Notes under the pieces: generated by a model
The model's input: the letters and a program-made list of their open reading frames with translations, nothing else
Database searches by the model: none
Told to the model about the DNA's origin: nothing
Made by a program: the position numbers and the translations under genes
Source: Acidobacteriota bacterium
Lineage (GTDB): Bacteria; Acidobacteriota; Terriglobia; Terriglobales; Acidobacteriaceae
Assembly (NCBI GenBank): GCA_003224755.1
Contig: QHZR01000129.1
Location: 1 to 34,454 of the forward strand
DNA: 34,454 nucleotides
Direction: 5' to 3'
Shown: piece by piece, positions 8,171 through 16,582 of the stretch
How the letters are laid out: each line of letters opens with the position of its first letter
Position numbering within the stretch: position 1 is the stretch's first letter

Positions 8171-10516
8171 CTATGCTCCGCTGGAGGTTGCCTTCGCTTC
8201 CTCCGCGATTGCAGGCTCGTCTTGCCCAAAGTAACGCTGCCCGTGTTTGCCCTGATATTCGTAATAGTAATAATCGCCCGAGTTCAGATCGACTGCATTC
8301 AACAGCACACCCGTCGCGTGAGCGTTGACTTGCAACAGGATGTCACGCGCACGACGCAAAGCTTGTCGGGTAGTTTGCCCTGACCGGATTACCAGCACAA
8401 CGGCATCGGCTCGCGTGGACAAAATGACGGGGTCGGTGACAGAAAGCGTTGGAGGCGTATCCACCACAATGTGATCGTACTGCTCCCGGAGCTCATCGAG
8501 AACTTTCTTCATATTCCCGGAAGACAGCAGTTCGGCTGGATTCGGCGGTGGCGGTCCGGCCGGGAGTATAAACAGCGACGGCAACAGCGCCGACCGAACG
8601 ATAGTCTGTTGGACGTTTGCGCTTCCGGTCAGCACACTGCTCAGCCCCGTCCTTGGCCCCATCCCAAGCGTTTTGTGAATACTTGGTCTTCGCAGGTCCG
8701 CGTCCACGAGGAGAACGCGATTTCCCTTTTGCGCCAATACGATTGCGGTATTGATGCTGGTAGTAGTTTTGCCCTCCGAGGGGAGCGCGCTAGTAACTAC
8801 CACTACCTTAGGTGCCGCCCCTACCGATGAAAGCAGCAGAGCAGTACGCAAGGCACGATAGGCTTCGGCCATCTGCGATTGCGGTCGCGACTGGGTCACC
8901 AGTTCGATCGCTTCCCTAGATGAGGTCAGCGAGAGCCGCCTGCGGGCACTTGATTCGATGCTGAGCTTGGAACCATCAGGAATGATGCCCAAAGACGGAA
9001 GCCCCGAAATGGCTTGTGCCTGTTCTGGGGTCCGCACCGTGTTATCAATCCCTTCAAGGAGGAACGCCAAACTAACGCCTGTGGTTAGACCGAGCACCAA
9101 GGCGAAGGAGAGATTCCGGGGAACATCCGGCTCTGCCGGTTCGATCGGAACCCGAGCCAAGTCGACCGGACGTATGTTGTTGGACCTGAGTCCTGCGGTG
9201 ACGCCGGCTTCCTTCAGTTTTTCTAACAGTCCTTCGTAGAGCGTCCGGTTCGTGTCCACATCACGCTTCAGGAGAGTGTACTCGATGGCGCTCTCATTCA
9301 ACTGGTTGGCTTCTTGTTTTTGCTTCTCCATAGCGGCGCGCAGCATTTCCTCACGATGGACGGACGCCAGATAGTCGCTCCGCACACGAGCGATTACCTT
9401 CTTCATTTCTAGCTGAATCTGTGATTCGACTTCCTGCAATTGACTGTTCAGTTGCGCCACTTTCGGGTAGGCAGGCCCAAATTGAGTACTCAATTGCGAA
9501 ACCTGAATCCTGAAATCGGCCTGCTGTTCGCGTAATTTTTCTAGCAAAGAAGAACTCAGCGATGCATTTCTGGTGCTGTGGTCAGCGCTGATGGCTGCCG
9601 CAGCGGCCGCGTCGCTGTCGGTGGCCTGAACCAAACCGTAGATTGACTCTTTTTCCATCCGGCCGGATTCTGCCGTGGTCAGCTCCCTGTTTAACTCATC
9701 CAGCTTCGCCGTAATGATGTTCTGTTTCTCGTCGATGCCCAAGATCTGATGTTGCTTCTGGTATCGGACCAACTTCTCCTGTGACGTCTCGACTTTTATT
9801 TGCAAGTCGATCAGCTGTTTCGATAGCCAATCGGAGGCTTGCATTGTGGATTCAAACTTGGTTTTAAAGTTCTGCTCGATATAGGTGTTGATCAGTGTGT
9901 TGACGACACGCGCGGCCGAGTCCTTGTCAGTGCTGCGATAACGGATCTCGATGATGCGGGTGTTGGGTTTCAGCAAGACCTTAAGATCGGACTTGAAGCT
10001 TGCCAGAACGGCGGAAGCCTTGACGGAATCAGGCTGCAGAATATCGGTAGTCAGTTCTAGTGACGTGCTCTGAGCCTGCCCGCTGCCGCCGAACTCCGGC
10101 CGCTTATCCAGGTTCAATTGCTTGATTACTTGAAAGGCCAGCAGGTCGCTTTTGAGGATGCCCACTTCCGTATCCAGGTCCGACGGATCGTAGTAATCCG
10201 GCCCTGCATTGGCAGAATCTTTGAAACTGATCAGAGCGGGATCCAGCTTGTTGATTGCGATACTGCCCGTCGCATCGTAAACCGGGGTTGCTTTTAGTGT
10301 TGCAATCGCTACGACTACGAAGATCATCACAACGCTGCTAATCACGACCCATTTACGCTTAATAAGAACTCGTAAATATTCGTGCACCACGGAATCCTGG
10401 AACGTGGCTGGATTGTATATGCCGAACCCAAACTGGCGCCTGAACTCAACTGGGTGGGCCGATGGAAGCTCGCGCAGCACGCGAGTGTTTGCGGCTATCA
10501 GGGGAGCCGAGTCCAT
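8171..10516 (-). CDS. Polysaccharide chain-length regulator / tyrosine autokinase (Wzc-like)
   Basis: The product has 781 residues in the usual Wzc order. A cytoplasmic N terminus precedes a first membrane segment near residues 55-75. A long periplasmic Wzz and coiled-coil part follows (about 80-445), then a proline-rich stretch and a second membrane segment near 468-490, and finally a cytoplasmic bacterial tyrosine kinase domain. The kinase has Walker A (ALPSEGKTTT, 577-586), A' (LLVDADLRRP, 602-611) and Walker B (IVVDTPP, 683-689). The tail carries the autophosphorylated tyrosine cluster (YYYYEY plus a later YF, about 749-763). It controls export and chain length together with the Wza-type protein at 31485-32495. 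GAGGAAGG lies just upstream of the ATG. The gene has an unusual 176-bp hairpin-rich leader. Confidence 0.95.
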   Translation of the reverse strand: MDSAPLIAANTRVLRELPSAHPVEFRRQFGFGIYNPATFQDSVVHEYLRVLIKRKWVVISSVVMIFVVVAIATLKATPVYDATGSIAINKLDPALISFKDSANAGPDYYDPSDLDTEVGILKSDLLAFQVIKQLNLDKRPEFGGSGQAQSTSLELTTDILQPDSVKASAVLASFKSDLKVLLKPNTRIIEIRYRSTDKDSAARVVNTLINTYIEQNFKTKFESTMQASDWLSKQLIDLQIKVETSQEKLVRYQKQHQILGIDEKQNIITAKLDELNRELTTAESGRMEKESIYGLVQATDSDAAAAAAISADHSTRNASLSSSLLEKLREQQADFRIQVSQLSTQFGPAYPKVAQLNSQLQEVESQIQLEMKKVIARVRSDYLASVHREEMLRAAMEKQKQEANQLNESAIEYTLLKRDVDTNRTLYEGLLEKLKEAGVTAGLRSNNIRPVDLARVPIEPAEPDVPRNLSFALVLGLTTGVSLAFLLEGIDNTVRTPEQAQAISGLPSLGIIPDGSKLSIESSARRRLSLTSSREAIELVTQSRPQSQMAEAYRALRTALLLSSVGAAPKVVVVTSALPSEGKTTTSINTAIVLAQKGNRVLLVDADLRRPSIHKTLGMGPRTGLSSVLTGSANVQQTIVRSALLPSLFILPAGPPPPNPAELLSSGNMKKVLDELREQYDHIVVDTPPTLSVTDPVILSTRADAVVLVIRSGQTTRQALRRARDILLQVNAHATGVLLNAVDLNSGDYYYYEYQGKHGQRYFGQDEPAIAEEAKATSSGA

Positions 10517-10559
10517 TCACCTTCCTCGTACATGCTGTCTGCTAGCACTTCCGCTCCAC

Positions 10560-10649
10560 TGCACTGCGATTTAGCAGTGCAAGAGATGCCCTTCGCGACG
10601 AATTCTAGCATTGCGCCGGAAACCAGTCGCCGCGCAATTGCGCGCGACT
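10560..10649 (-). promoter_or_regulatory. Leader with two strong inverted repeats upstream of the Wzc-like gene
   Basis: The 176-bp gap between the acyltransferase stop and the Wzc-like start holds two hairpins. One is an exact 8-bp stem, TGCACTGC/GCAGTGCA, with a 6-nt loop (10560-10581). The other is a 25-nt near-perfect palindrome, AGTCG-C-CGCGCAATTGCGCG-CGACT (10625-10649), with one unpaired base. On the minus strand a TGCTAGAAT extended -10-like element (complement of about 10602-10610) lies between them. The distal palindrome could be an operator or a terminator without a U tract. Function is inferred. Confidence 0.4.
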
Positions 10650-10692
10650 CAGTACAAGTTTGATTCCGGGAACCGCCATGGGGGTCACAACG

Positions 10693-11898
10693 CTAATCCC
10701 GGGTGGCATACACCGCAACAGCATTTGGAGCGGAGAAACAGCGATCTGCTGTTTCAACTGAGGGGCATTTATACGCAACAGGAATGTCTCGCGAAGGCAC
10801 AACTGTAAACTTGTGTTTCAAACGGAGGAAAGGCTGTTCAAGAAATCGGTATGACGGCCAAGCCAACAATACCGTAATGACAAATGCTGAAAACCGGAAC
10901 AAAACAAATTTCGTCAGTGTCCCCCGCGTCGTGATCAGGTGCAGTGCAATGTAGAAAGCTAGCGAATGATATACGTACAAGCCGTAAGAGCGCTTTCCGA
11001 GTTCAACAAATGGCTTCCATTGCAAAGGGCGAAACCCGAAGCTGCCCAAAAGCACCGCCGTCACCCCGAGTGCGGCAATCGGATAGCACACTAGAGGTGC
11101 AAGTGATGCCCCCGAGCGGTTCCAGAAAGCTGAGGAGAGCAGCAAAGTCAGTAATCCACCTCCGATGTACCCGTAATTCTTCCAGGTCGGCATTCTAAAC
11201 TTCCGCCCATGCAGCGCCAATGCTACGATCGTGCCGCACGCGATTGGATCCAGCCTGGAAAATGTATTGGTCCAGAAAACCACGTCATTTCCGTGACGGC
11301 AAGCGATGTAGATCCGTGCAACTGTTGCGGTTAATAAAAGTAAAGCCGCAAGGAGGTAAAGATCACGGCGAGTCAGTTTCTTTATGACCCACGGCCATAC
11401 CAGGTAAAACTGCTCTTCAACTGAGATGCTCCAAAGCGGCGTTATGGTCGACTTTGGGAAGCTGCCAGCGTGTGCGATGACCCAATTCGAAGCGAACAAT
11501 AGATAGCCTAGCAACGTTGCGCCCTCGATCTTTTGTGAGTGATCCACGAATGTTAGCCCAACCGAGATTCCAACGAAAAGAAGATACAGGGGCCAAATGC
11601 GCAGAACCCGGCGGGCGTAAAAGGCAGTTACGTTAACGCTCCCGTTTGCTTCCTTTTCCGATAGGAGCAGGTCGGTAATCAGGTATGCACTTAGAGCGAA
11701 AAATAGATCCACCCCCAGAGCTCCGGCGTTGCCAAGTGTGACCGACACGTGGACGATACTGTTTGGAATCCGAAGACAAGCTGATTGATCTTTCGGCAGC
11801 GCGTGACAAATAAAAACACCAAGGAAGGCAAAGAATCGCAAACCGTCGAGCTCAGGCTTATAGAAACATCCGACCTTGTGGCTACGCTGCGGATCCAT
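10693..11898 (-). CDS. Acyltransferase family 3 (OafA/YrhL-like) membrane protein
   Basis: The product has 401 residues with about ten hydrophobic helices and no SGNH domain. The family signature near the N terminus is KPELDGLRFFAFLGVFICH, with the conserved His32. FFALSAYLITDLLL and an RVLRIWPLYL segment follow, then SISVEEQFYLVWPW. These enzymes move an acyl group, usually acetyl, from a cytoplasmic donor onto sugars of a surface glycan. The ATG at 11898 has AAGGA upstream. It lies between a GT4 gene and the Wzc-like gene on the same strand, so O-acylation of this locus's polymer is the likely job. The C-terminal 40 residues are hydrophilic and probably cytoplasmic. Confidence 0.9.
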   Translation of the reverse strand: MDPQRSHKVGCFYKPELDGLRFFAFLGVFICHALPKDQSACLRIPNSIVHVSVTLGNAGALGVDLFFALSAYLITDLLLSEKEANGSVNVTAFYARRVLRIWPLYLLFVGISVGLTFVDHSQKIEGATLLGYLLFASNWVIAHAGSFPKSTITPLWSISVEEQFYLVWPWVIKKLTRRDLYLLAALLLLTATVARIYIACRHGNDVVFWTNTFSRLDPIACGTIVALALHGRKFRMPTWKNYGYIGGGLLTLLLSSAFWNRSGASLAPLVCYPIAALGVTAVLLGSFGFRPLQWKPFVELGKRSYGLYVYHSLAFYIALHLITTRGTLTKFVLFRFSAFVITVLLAWPSYRFLEQPFLRLKHKFTVVPSRDIPVAYKCPSVETADRCFSAPNAVAVYATRD

Positions 11899-11964
11899 TT
11901 ACGATCATCCTTGGATAAACAGAGGGACGAGCCTGCCGAAGGCACAGTGACCTTAATTTTCGCT

Positions 11965-13293
11965 CTATTTGTTTTGTTCGGATAGTACCGTGTGTTGTTC
12001 GGAATCAAAAGATTTAGCTTTGCCGCCGAGATCAGTACACCTTGCAATATCCTTGGCGAGAGCTGCCGCATAAATTTCCTTTAATTTCGAGACGTTAACG
12101 TCCCATGTCAACTGCCGAGAGGCAAATTCACGCGCTGCTCTGCCAACGGATTCTATAGCATCACGATCGGTAAGAACCTGGAACAATACACGCATAAGAT
12201 CATCCACATTCTTGGGTTGGACCAGGTAACCAGTTTCGCCATCGCAAATGTAATCGCTAGGTCCCTGGCTGTGGCACCCTATGGCAACCTTCCCCAACGC
12301 CATTGCCTCGATGTGCGCTATCGAGCAAGCCTCGCGCCAGCTTGGGAGGCAGAACACATCGCCAGCTTTGATCTCGGCGATTGCTTCAGGATGTGGGAGG
12401 TAGCCCAAAAAGATGACATCCGAGGCAAGGTCTAATTCAGCCGTGAGCATCTTCAGCCTGTTGAATGCCTCGCCGTCGCCAACGATGACCAGTTCCAAAC
12501 CGAGATCACGTTTTTTCAGCTCAGCGACGGAGCGGATGAGCAGATCGATGCCCTTGCCCTCGTGGAGATTTGATACAGCAACGATACGGTGTTGTCGTCG
12601 TCGAGGTACTTTGGAACGGCTAGGATGCTCAGGAATAGCGAAACCGTTTGTGAGAACGACGTAGTTGTCGTGGCCGCCGGAGACGAACTGATAATGCCTT
12701 TTGAGTGGACTTCCGACTAATATTACACACGATGCGGTGCGAACGCCATGTTGTATTTGCAGGTGCATGTGGGAGGAGCCACCGTACCGGTTTGAGCTGA
12801 TCCCATGTATCGTGACAACAGACTCGATGCCTAGCCGCGCAGCTGCTAGTGAAGCAACATAACCGCAGTGCTCTCCGTGCGCGTGAATTAGGTTGGCGTT
12901 CATCGCTTCGACGGCCGTCCGAATAATTGGCCATACTGATCGAAACATCGAAGGCAGCGCCAAGCGCCCAAGCCAGTCTCCAGGCAGCGCAAAAAACGTC
13001 GCATTTTTCACTTCCAAGCCCATAGGTTTGAAGGAATCACAATCAATGGGCCGTCTGTGGCGAGGAAAGCGCCCACGAAGAAGTGCAGGGGTCCATGGTT
13101 TCGGAACGACGACTGTGCAGGCTATGTTCTGTTTCTGCAAAGCAACCATCTGATGAAACACGAAGTTTCCATCCTTTGCATGGGGCTCTATTGGAAACAA
13201 GGATGAGAGTATCAACACCCTCGGCATCCTTGACGATCCTGCAACGTGTGGTGCCGGTTTTTTGCTATAGTTCTTCTTCGCGCCCATTCTCAT
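11965..13293 (-). CDS. Glycosyltransferase family 4 (group 1)
   Basis: The product has 442 residues with the two Rossmann-type halves of GT-B enzymes. The N-terminal domain starts at PRVLILSSLFPIEPHAKDG, with NLIHAHGEHCGYVA further on. The C-terminal nucleotide-sugar domain shows VAVSNLHEGKGIDLLI, LVIVGDGEAF and the donor-site motif EACSIAHIEAMALG. The first 22 residues (MRMGAKKNYSKKPAPHVAGS and two more) are basic and unlike the family; an internal ATG at 13227 with AGGA 8 nt upstream gives a more typical start. It adds one sugar to the lipid-linked repeat unit in the cytoplasm; donor and acceptor cannot be read. It heads the minus-strand block and is divergent from the FkbM gene at 13311. 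Confidence 0.9.
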   Translation of the reverse strand: MRMGAKKNYSKKPAPHVAGSSRMPRVLILSSLFPIEPHAKDGNFVFHQMVALQKQNIACTVVVPKPWTPALLRGRFPRHRRPIDCDSFKPMGLEVKNATFFALPGDWLGRLALPSMFRSVWPIIRTAVEAMNANLIHAHGEHCGYVASLAAARLGIESVVTIHGISSNRYGGSSHMHLQIQHGVRTASCVILVGSPLKRHYQFVSGGHDNYVVLTNGFAIPEHPSRSKVPRRRQHRIVAVSNLHEGKGIDLLIRSVAELKKRDLGLELVIVGDGEAFNRLKMLTAELDLASDVIFLGYLPHPEAIAEIKAGDVFCLPSWREACSIAHIEAMALGKVAIGCHSQGPSDYICDGETGYLVQPKNVDDLMRVLFQVLTDRDAIESVGRAAREFASRQLTWDVNVSKLKEIYAAALAKDIARCTDLGGKAKSFDSEQHTVLSEQNK

Positions 13294-13310
13294 GAAGTGA
13301 GTTTCCTGTC

Positions 13311-14225
13311 GTGAAGATCGAGTTCACGCTGGCCACGCTCAGCAGGAAAGTCGGCCCTTTCGGGTCTCGATACCGCGTCGGACAGCGGGCGACGGAACCA
13401 TTGCGTTCGCATTTCGTTGCACAGGCAACGGGTAAGCATTCAGGGGTAGTAACGATCACAGATTACGATGGAAACCTCAAACTACGTATTGATCGATGGG
13501 GATACATGGGCAGCCGGATCTTTTGGAGTGGGTTTCATGCCCATGACGAGATCTGCGTGCTTCGAAAACTTTTGAACCGACACTCTGTATTTGTTGATGC
13601 GGGAGCAAATTTTGGAGAATTCACGATTTTCGCAGCGAAGCACGCGGCCAGCGTTCTCGCCTTTGAACCACTGCCCAAGGTATATGCTGCTCTTGAAGAA
13701 AACGTCTCCCTCAATCAGTTCGTGAATGTGCGACTCTTCCAACTTGCGCTGGGAGAGAATTCCGCCACGCTTCCGATGTATTCATGCATCGATGGTGAGC
13801 TTAATAATAACGAGGGCCTCTCTACTTTGTACATCTCGGATAACCGCTCAACGCAAGTGGCCAGTGTATCGGTCGAACCGTTCGACGATGTGTTCGACGA
13901 GAGCGGATACAAACGGATCGATGTTTTTAAGGTGGATGTAGAAGGCGCAGAGATCGAGGTCCTTCGTGGTGCCCGAACATCGATCAAGCGCTATCGGCCT
14001 GTTCTGCTTGTGGAATTAAATTCTCTTACCTGCGAGGCAGCGGGCTACACGGTTGCAGATCTATCGAACGAGATTAGAACACTTGACTACGAAATCTGTC
14101 GTATCTTGCGAGGTGGGAGGCTTGAAATATTGTCGGGTAACCCGACGTACGCCAATGTCGCTTGTTTTCCAAAAAAACCAGCCGTTCCGCCGCCGATCTC
14201 AATTGCATATTCGGAAATGGGCTGA
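13311..14225 (+). CDS. FkbM family methyltransferase (copy 1)
   Basis: The product has 304 residues. The SAM-binding core contains VFVDAGANFGEFTIFAA (motif I, about residue 90-107), then LAFEPLPKVYAALEENVSLN, and the family's late motif KVDVEGAEIEVLRG. FkbM enzymes O-methylate hydroxyls, often on sugars of natural products or surface glycans. The start is GTG at 13311 with a GAAGTGAG stretch upstream; no better start is seen. Only 17 bp separate it from the divergent GT4 start as annotated. It is one of three FkbM genes in this locus, with different lengths and little obvious identity outside the motifs. They probably methylate different positions or sugars. Confidence 0.9.
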   Translation: MKIEFTLATLSRKVGPFGSRYRVGQRATEPLRSHFVAQATGKHSGVVTITDYDGNLKLRIDRWGYMGSRIFWSGFHAHDEICVLRKLLNRHSVFVDAGANFGEFTIFAAKHAASVLAFEPLPKVYAALEENVSLNQFVNVRLFQLALGENSATLPMYSCIDGELNNNEGLSTLYISDNRSTQVASVSVEPFDDVFDESGYKRIDVFKVDVEGAEIEVLRGARTSIKRYRPVLLVELNSLTCEAAGYTVADLSNEIRTLDYEICRILRGGRLEILSGNPTYANVACFPKKPAVPPPISIAYSEMG

Positions 14226-14261
14226 CTGCGACGCAAGCTGCGCCGTAGACCTCCGCCTGTG

Positions 14262-14282
14262 ACGCCGAGGACACTCGGGCGT
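14262..14282 (+). terminator. Stem-loop after FkbM copy 1 (weak terminator candidate)
   Basis: ACGCCGAG (14262-14269) pairs with CTCGGGCGT (14274-14282) around a GACA loop, with one bulged G. It lies in the 110-bp gap between the two FkbM genes. No T run follows, so an intrinsic terminator is doubtful; it may only be a processing or pausing structure. Confidence 0.2.
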
Positions 14283-14335
14283 TAACAGCAACGAATCGAC
14301 ATCAATTCACCTACCTGCAATAATGCCTCATCAGA

Positions 14336-15055
14336 ATGGACAGCCGCTCATTTCCGTCAACTACGCTGATTGGACGACTGCTTCGACTGCCGCTGAGAGC
14401 TTTAAGTCCCAATGCCATGGTCCGAGTGCTGTGTGGGCCGGCGCGAGGCATGAAGTGGGTTGCGCACTCCGGTAATCATGGCTTCTGGATGGGCCTTCAT
14501 GAGCCCAAGAAACGCCAACAGTTGATGTCCGTTCTGAATATCGCGTCGGTGTTCTATGACATCGGAGCGAACGTTGGGTACTACACCTTGCCCGCAGCTT
14601 GCTTGGCAAGGTTGGTCATCGCTTTTGAGCCCAATCCAAGAAACACCGCTTATCTTTATAAGCACCTTCATTTGAACAATGTCTCCAATGTGCAAGTGAT
14701 CGAAGCTGCCATAGGGGATTGCGACGGAGAGGCATTATTCAATTCCGATCCGGGCCCCGGAATGGGACACATTGACAAGATTGGGGCTAAGGTGTCTTTG
14801 GTTCGAATTGATACTCTAGTTTCCTCGGGAACCATTCCACCCCCTGACGCCATTGAGATGGATATCGAAGGGGGCGAACTGGCGGCACTGGTTGGGGGAC
14901 GTGAGACGCTTGAGCGTTACCGGCCGATTCTCTTTCTGTCAACTCATGGCCATGAGATCCGTGAGCGTTGTCACGAGTTTCTCTCCTCACTGGGCTATGA
15001 AATCGAGGGAACGGAATCTCACGAGGCGATTTGCCGCCCACGACCGAGCACCTAG
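14336..15055 (+). CDS. FkbM family methyltransferase (copy 2)
   Basis: The product has 239 residues, shorter than copy 1. Motif I is FYDIGANVGYYTLPAA (about 75-90), followed by AFEPNPRNTAYLYKHLHLNN and the FkbM mark EMDIEGGELAALVGG. It is a cytoplasmic SAM-dependent O-methyltransferase, presumably acting on a sugar or lipid-linked intermediate. The ATG at 14336 is clear, but the ribosome site is weak. It is followed after 60 bp by the flippase gene on the same strand. The end (ESHEAICRPRPST) looks complete. Confidence 0.9.
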   Translation: MDSRSFPSTTLIGRLLRLPLRALSPNAMVRVLCGPARGMKWVAHSGNHGFWMGLHEPKKRQQLMSVLNIASVFYDIGANVGYYTLPAACLARLVIAFEPNPRNTAYLYKHLHLNNVSNVQVIEAAIGDCDGEALFNSDPGPGMGHIDKIGAKVSLVRIDTLVSSGTIPPPDAIEMDIEGGELAALVGGRETLERYRPILFLSTHGHEIRERCHEFLSSLGYEIEGTESHEAICRPRPST

Positions 15056-15115
15056 AAAGTTCAACACAAAACGGTTTGCGAATCATGTCGGTCGGTATGG
15101 CTTCCGGTACGGCTG

Positions 15116-16582
15116 ATGCACATTTGGAGGGCAATCATTCCCGTGCCTAAGTTCACGCTCAGAGGCCTAAAACCCACGAAGTCATTAGTTCGCTACGGTG
15201 GATTCGTCTTTTCTACAGGGGGATCGCAGCTCGCCGGATTTTTCATCACTTCACTCACGTTTCCGTTTTTAGTGAGGCGGCTCGGAGTGGAAACGTATGG
15301 GCTCTGGAGCTACGTGGCGGAGATATACGTATTCCTCGACCTCCTTTCCAACCCCGGTCTCACGAATTACGCCACACAGCAGGTTGCAGGACGCAGGAAG
15401 GAGGGAGCGGAAATAATCTCTGATCTCCTGCCTTTACGATTGCTCTGCACGACCGTAGCGGTGATCGCTCTGTTTGTAATTGCTTCGTTTGAACCTCGTT
15501 CGGACGTGCGACATTTACTGAAGTTCTATAGTGTTGGATGCTTCCTAGCCCGCCAGTTTGGTGTTGACTATCTGCTCGTAGCCCTAGAAATGTTCCACAC
15601 CCGTGCGGTACTCGCGGTTTGTCAGCAGAGTCTCTATGCAGCCGGCATTTTCCTTTTTGTACGCGGTCCAGAAGATGCGATCTGGGTTCCTGCAAGCATT
15701 GTTTCTTCTGTATTCCTGGCCGGGGCGGCCGGGTGGATGATACTTTGGCGGAGGGGATTCCGTCCTAGGTTTGTCATCAATCCTGGAAGGTGGAAGGGTA
15801 TTCTTGTCCCGAGCATTCATTACGCTATGTCGTACCTCATGGCGACTGGTTACACGCGCGGCGGACATATTATCGTGCGTTGGTTCCTGGGCCCATATGA
15901 GCTCGGTCTCTACGCAGCAGGTCTGCGGCTGATGGACTTTTTGCGGCAATTTATCGTCATGGTGCCCAACGTCCTTATGCCGAGGCTGGCGCTTTCAGCT
16001 CGATCGGAGGCGGAACTGGGTAGACTTGCCCATTTGCTGGGGACCGCGGTCGCACTCCTGAGTCTTCCAATCACGTTCGGATTGATCGGCACGGCTCATT
16101 TGCTTGTGCCCTGGATCCTCGGCCCGAGATACTTCGAGGACGTTTCTTTTTTGCGCTGGATGGCACCTTGCTTGGTAATTGCGTCCTCCGGTTACTTTGT
16201 GCGAACTGTTGCCTATGCGATGGGGCGTCATCGCGCCTACTTCGCATCCTCAGCAGGAGGAGCGGTGACCGGCGTTCTACTTTATTTTGTACTGATTCCA
16301 ACCTTCCGACTGCGAGGCGCTGGCGTCGCCTATACCCTGGGCGAACTTGTGGCTGCAGCGATGGGCTATGCAATGCTTCCGGCGACACTACGGGACCTGT
16401 GGAGGCCGCCAGTAGTGGTGGCCGCTTTAGTTGGCTCTGTGCTGATGGTAACAGCGGTGAGCTGCGCGAATGTTTACAGCGCTCAACCTTTCGTAGTCAT
16501 CTCAATTGGTGCATTAGTCTACCTCCTGAGTTCTGGTTGGTTCGTTCGAAAGTGGCTGGTCGAGCAATTTACGGCCTCATAA
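15116..16582 (+). CDS. Polysaccharide flippase, Wzx-like (MOP superfamily)
   Basis: The product has 488 residues with 12-14 predicted membrane helices. It begins with a basic segment, then GGFVFSTGGSQLAGFFITSLTFPFLVRRLGVETYGLWSY, the classic start of Wzx/RfbX-type transporters with the conserved G-x-x-x-YG-x-W. A middle part contains RGGHIIVRWFLGPYELGLYAAG, also typical. These proteins flip the undecaprenyl-linked repeat unit across the inner membrane, between the glycosyltransferases and the Wzy polymerase. The stop (TAA) overlaps the next gene's ATG as TAATG, so the downstream glycosyltransferase is translationally coupled. Confidence 0.9.
   Translation: MHIWRAIIPVPKFTLRGLKPTKSLVRYGGFVFSTGGSQLAGFFITSLTFPFLVRRLGVETYGLWSYVAEIYVFLDLLSNPGLTNYATQQVAGRRKEGAEIISDLLPLRLLCTTVAVIALFVIASFEPRSDVRHLLKFYSVGCFLARQFGVDYLLVALEMFHTRAVLAVCQQSLYAAGIFLFVRGPEDAIWVPASIVSSVFLAGAAGWMILWRRGFRPRFVINPGRWKGILVPSIHYAMSYLMATGYTRGGHIIVRWFLGPYELGLYAAGLRLMDFLRQFIVMVPNVLMPRLALSARSEAELGRLAHLLGTAVALLSLPITFGLIGTAHLLVPWILGPRYFEDVSFLRWMAPCLVIASSGYFVRTVAYAMGRHRAYFASSAGGAVTGVLLYFVLIPTFRLRGAGVAYTLGELVAAAMGYAMLPATLRDLWRPPVVVAALVGSVLMVTAVSCANVYSAQPFVVISIGALVYLLSSGWFVRKWLVEQFTAS

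Noticed and set aside
16168-16581. N-terminal extension of the GT4 downstream of the flippase
   Set aside because: It lies out of frame inside the flippase gene and its peptide is Arg/Cys/Ser-rich; TAATG at 16580-16584 gives a natural coupled start.
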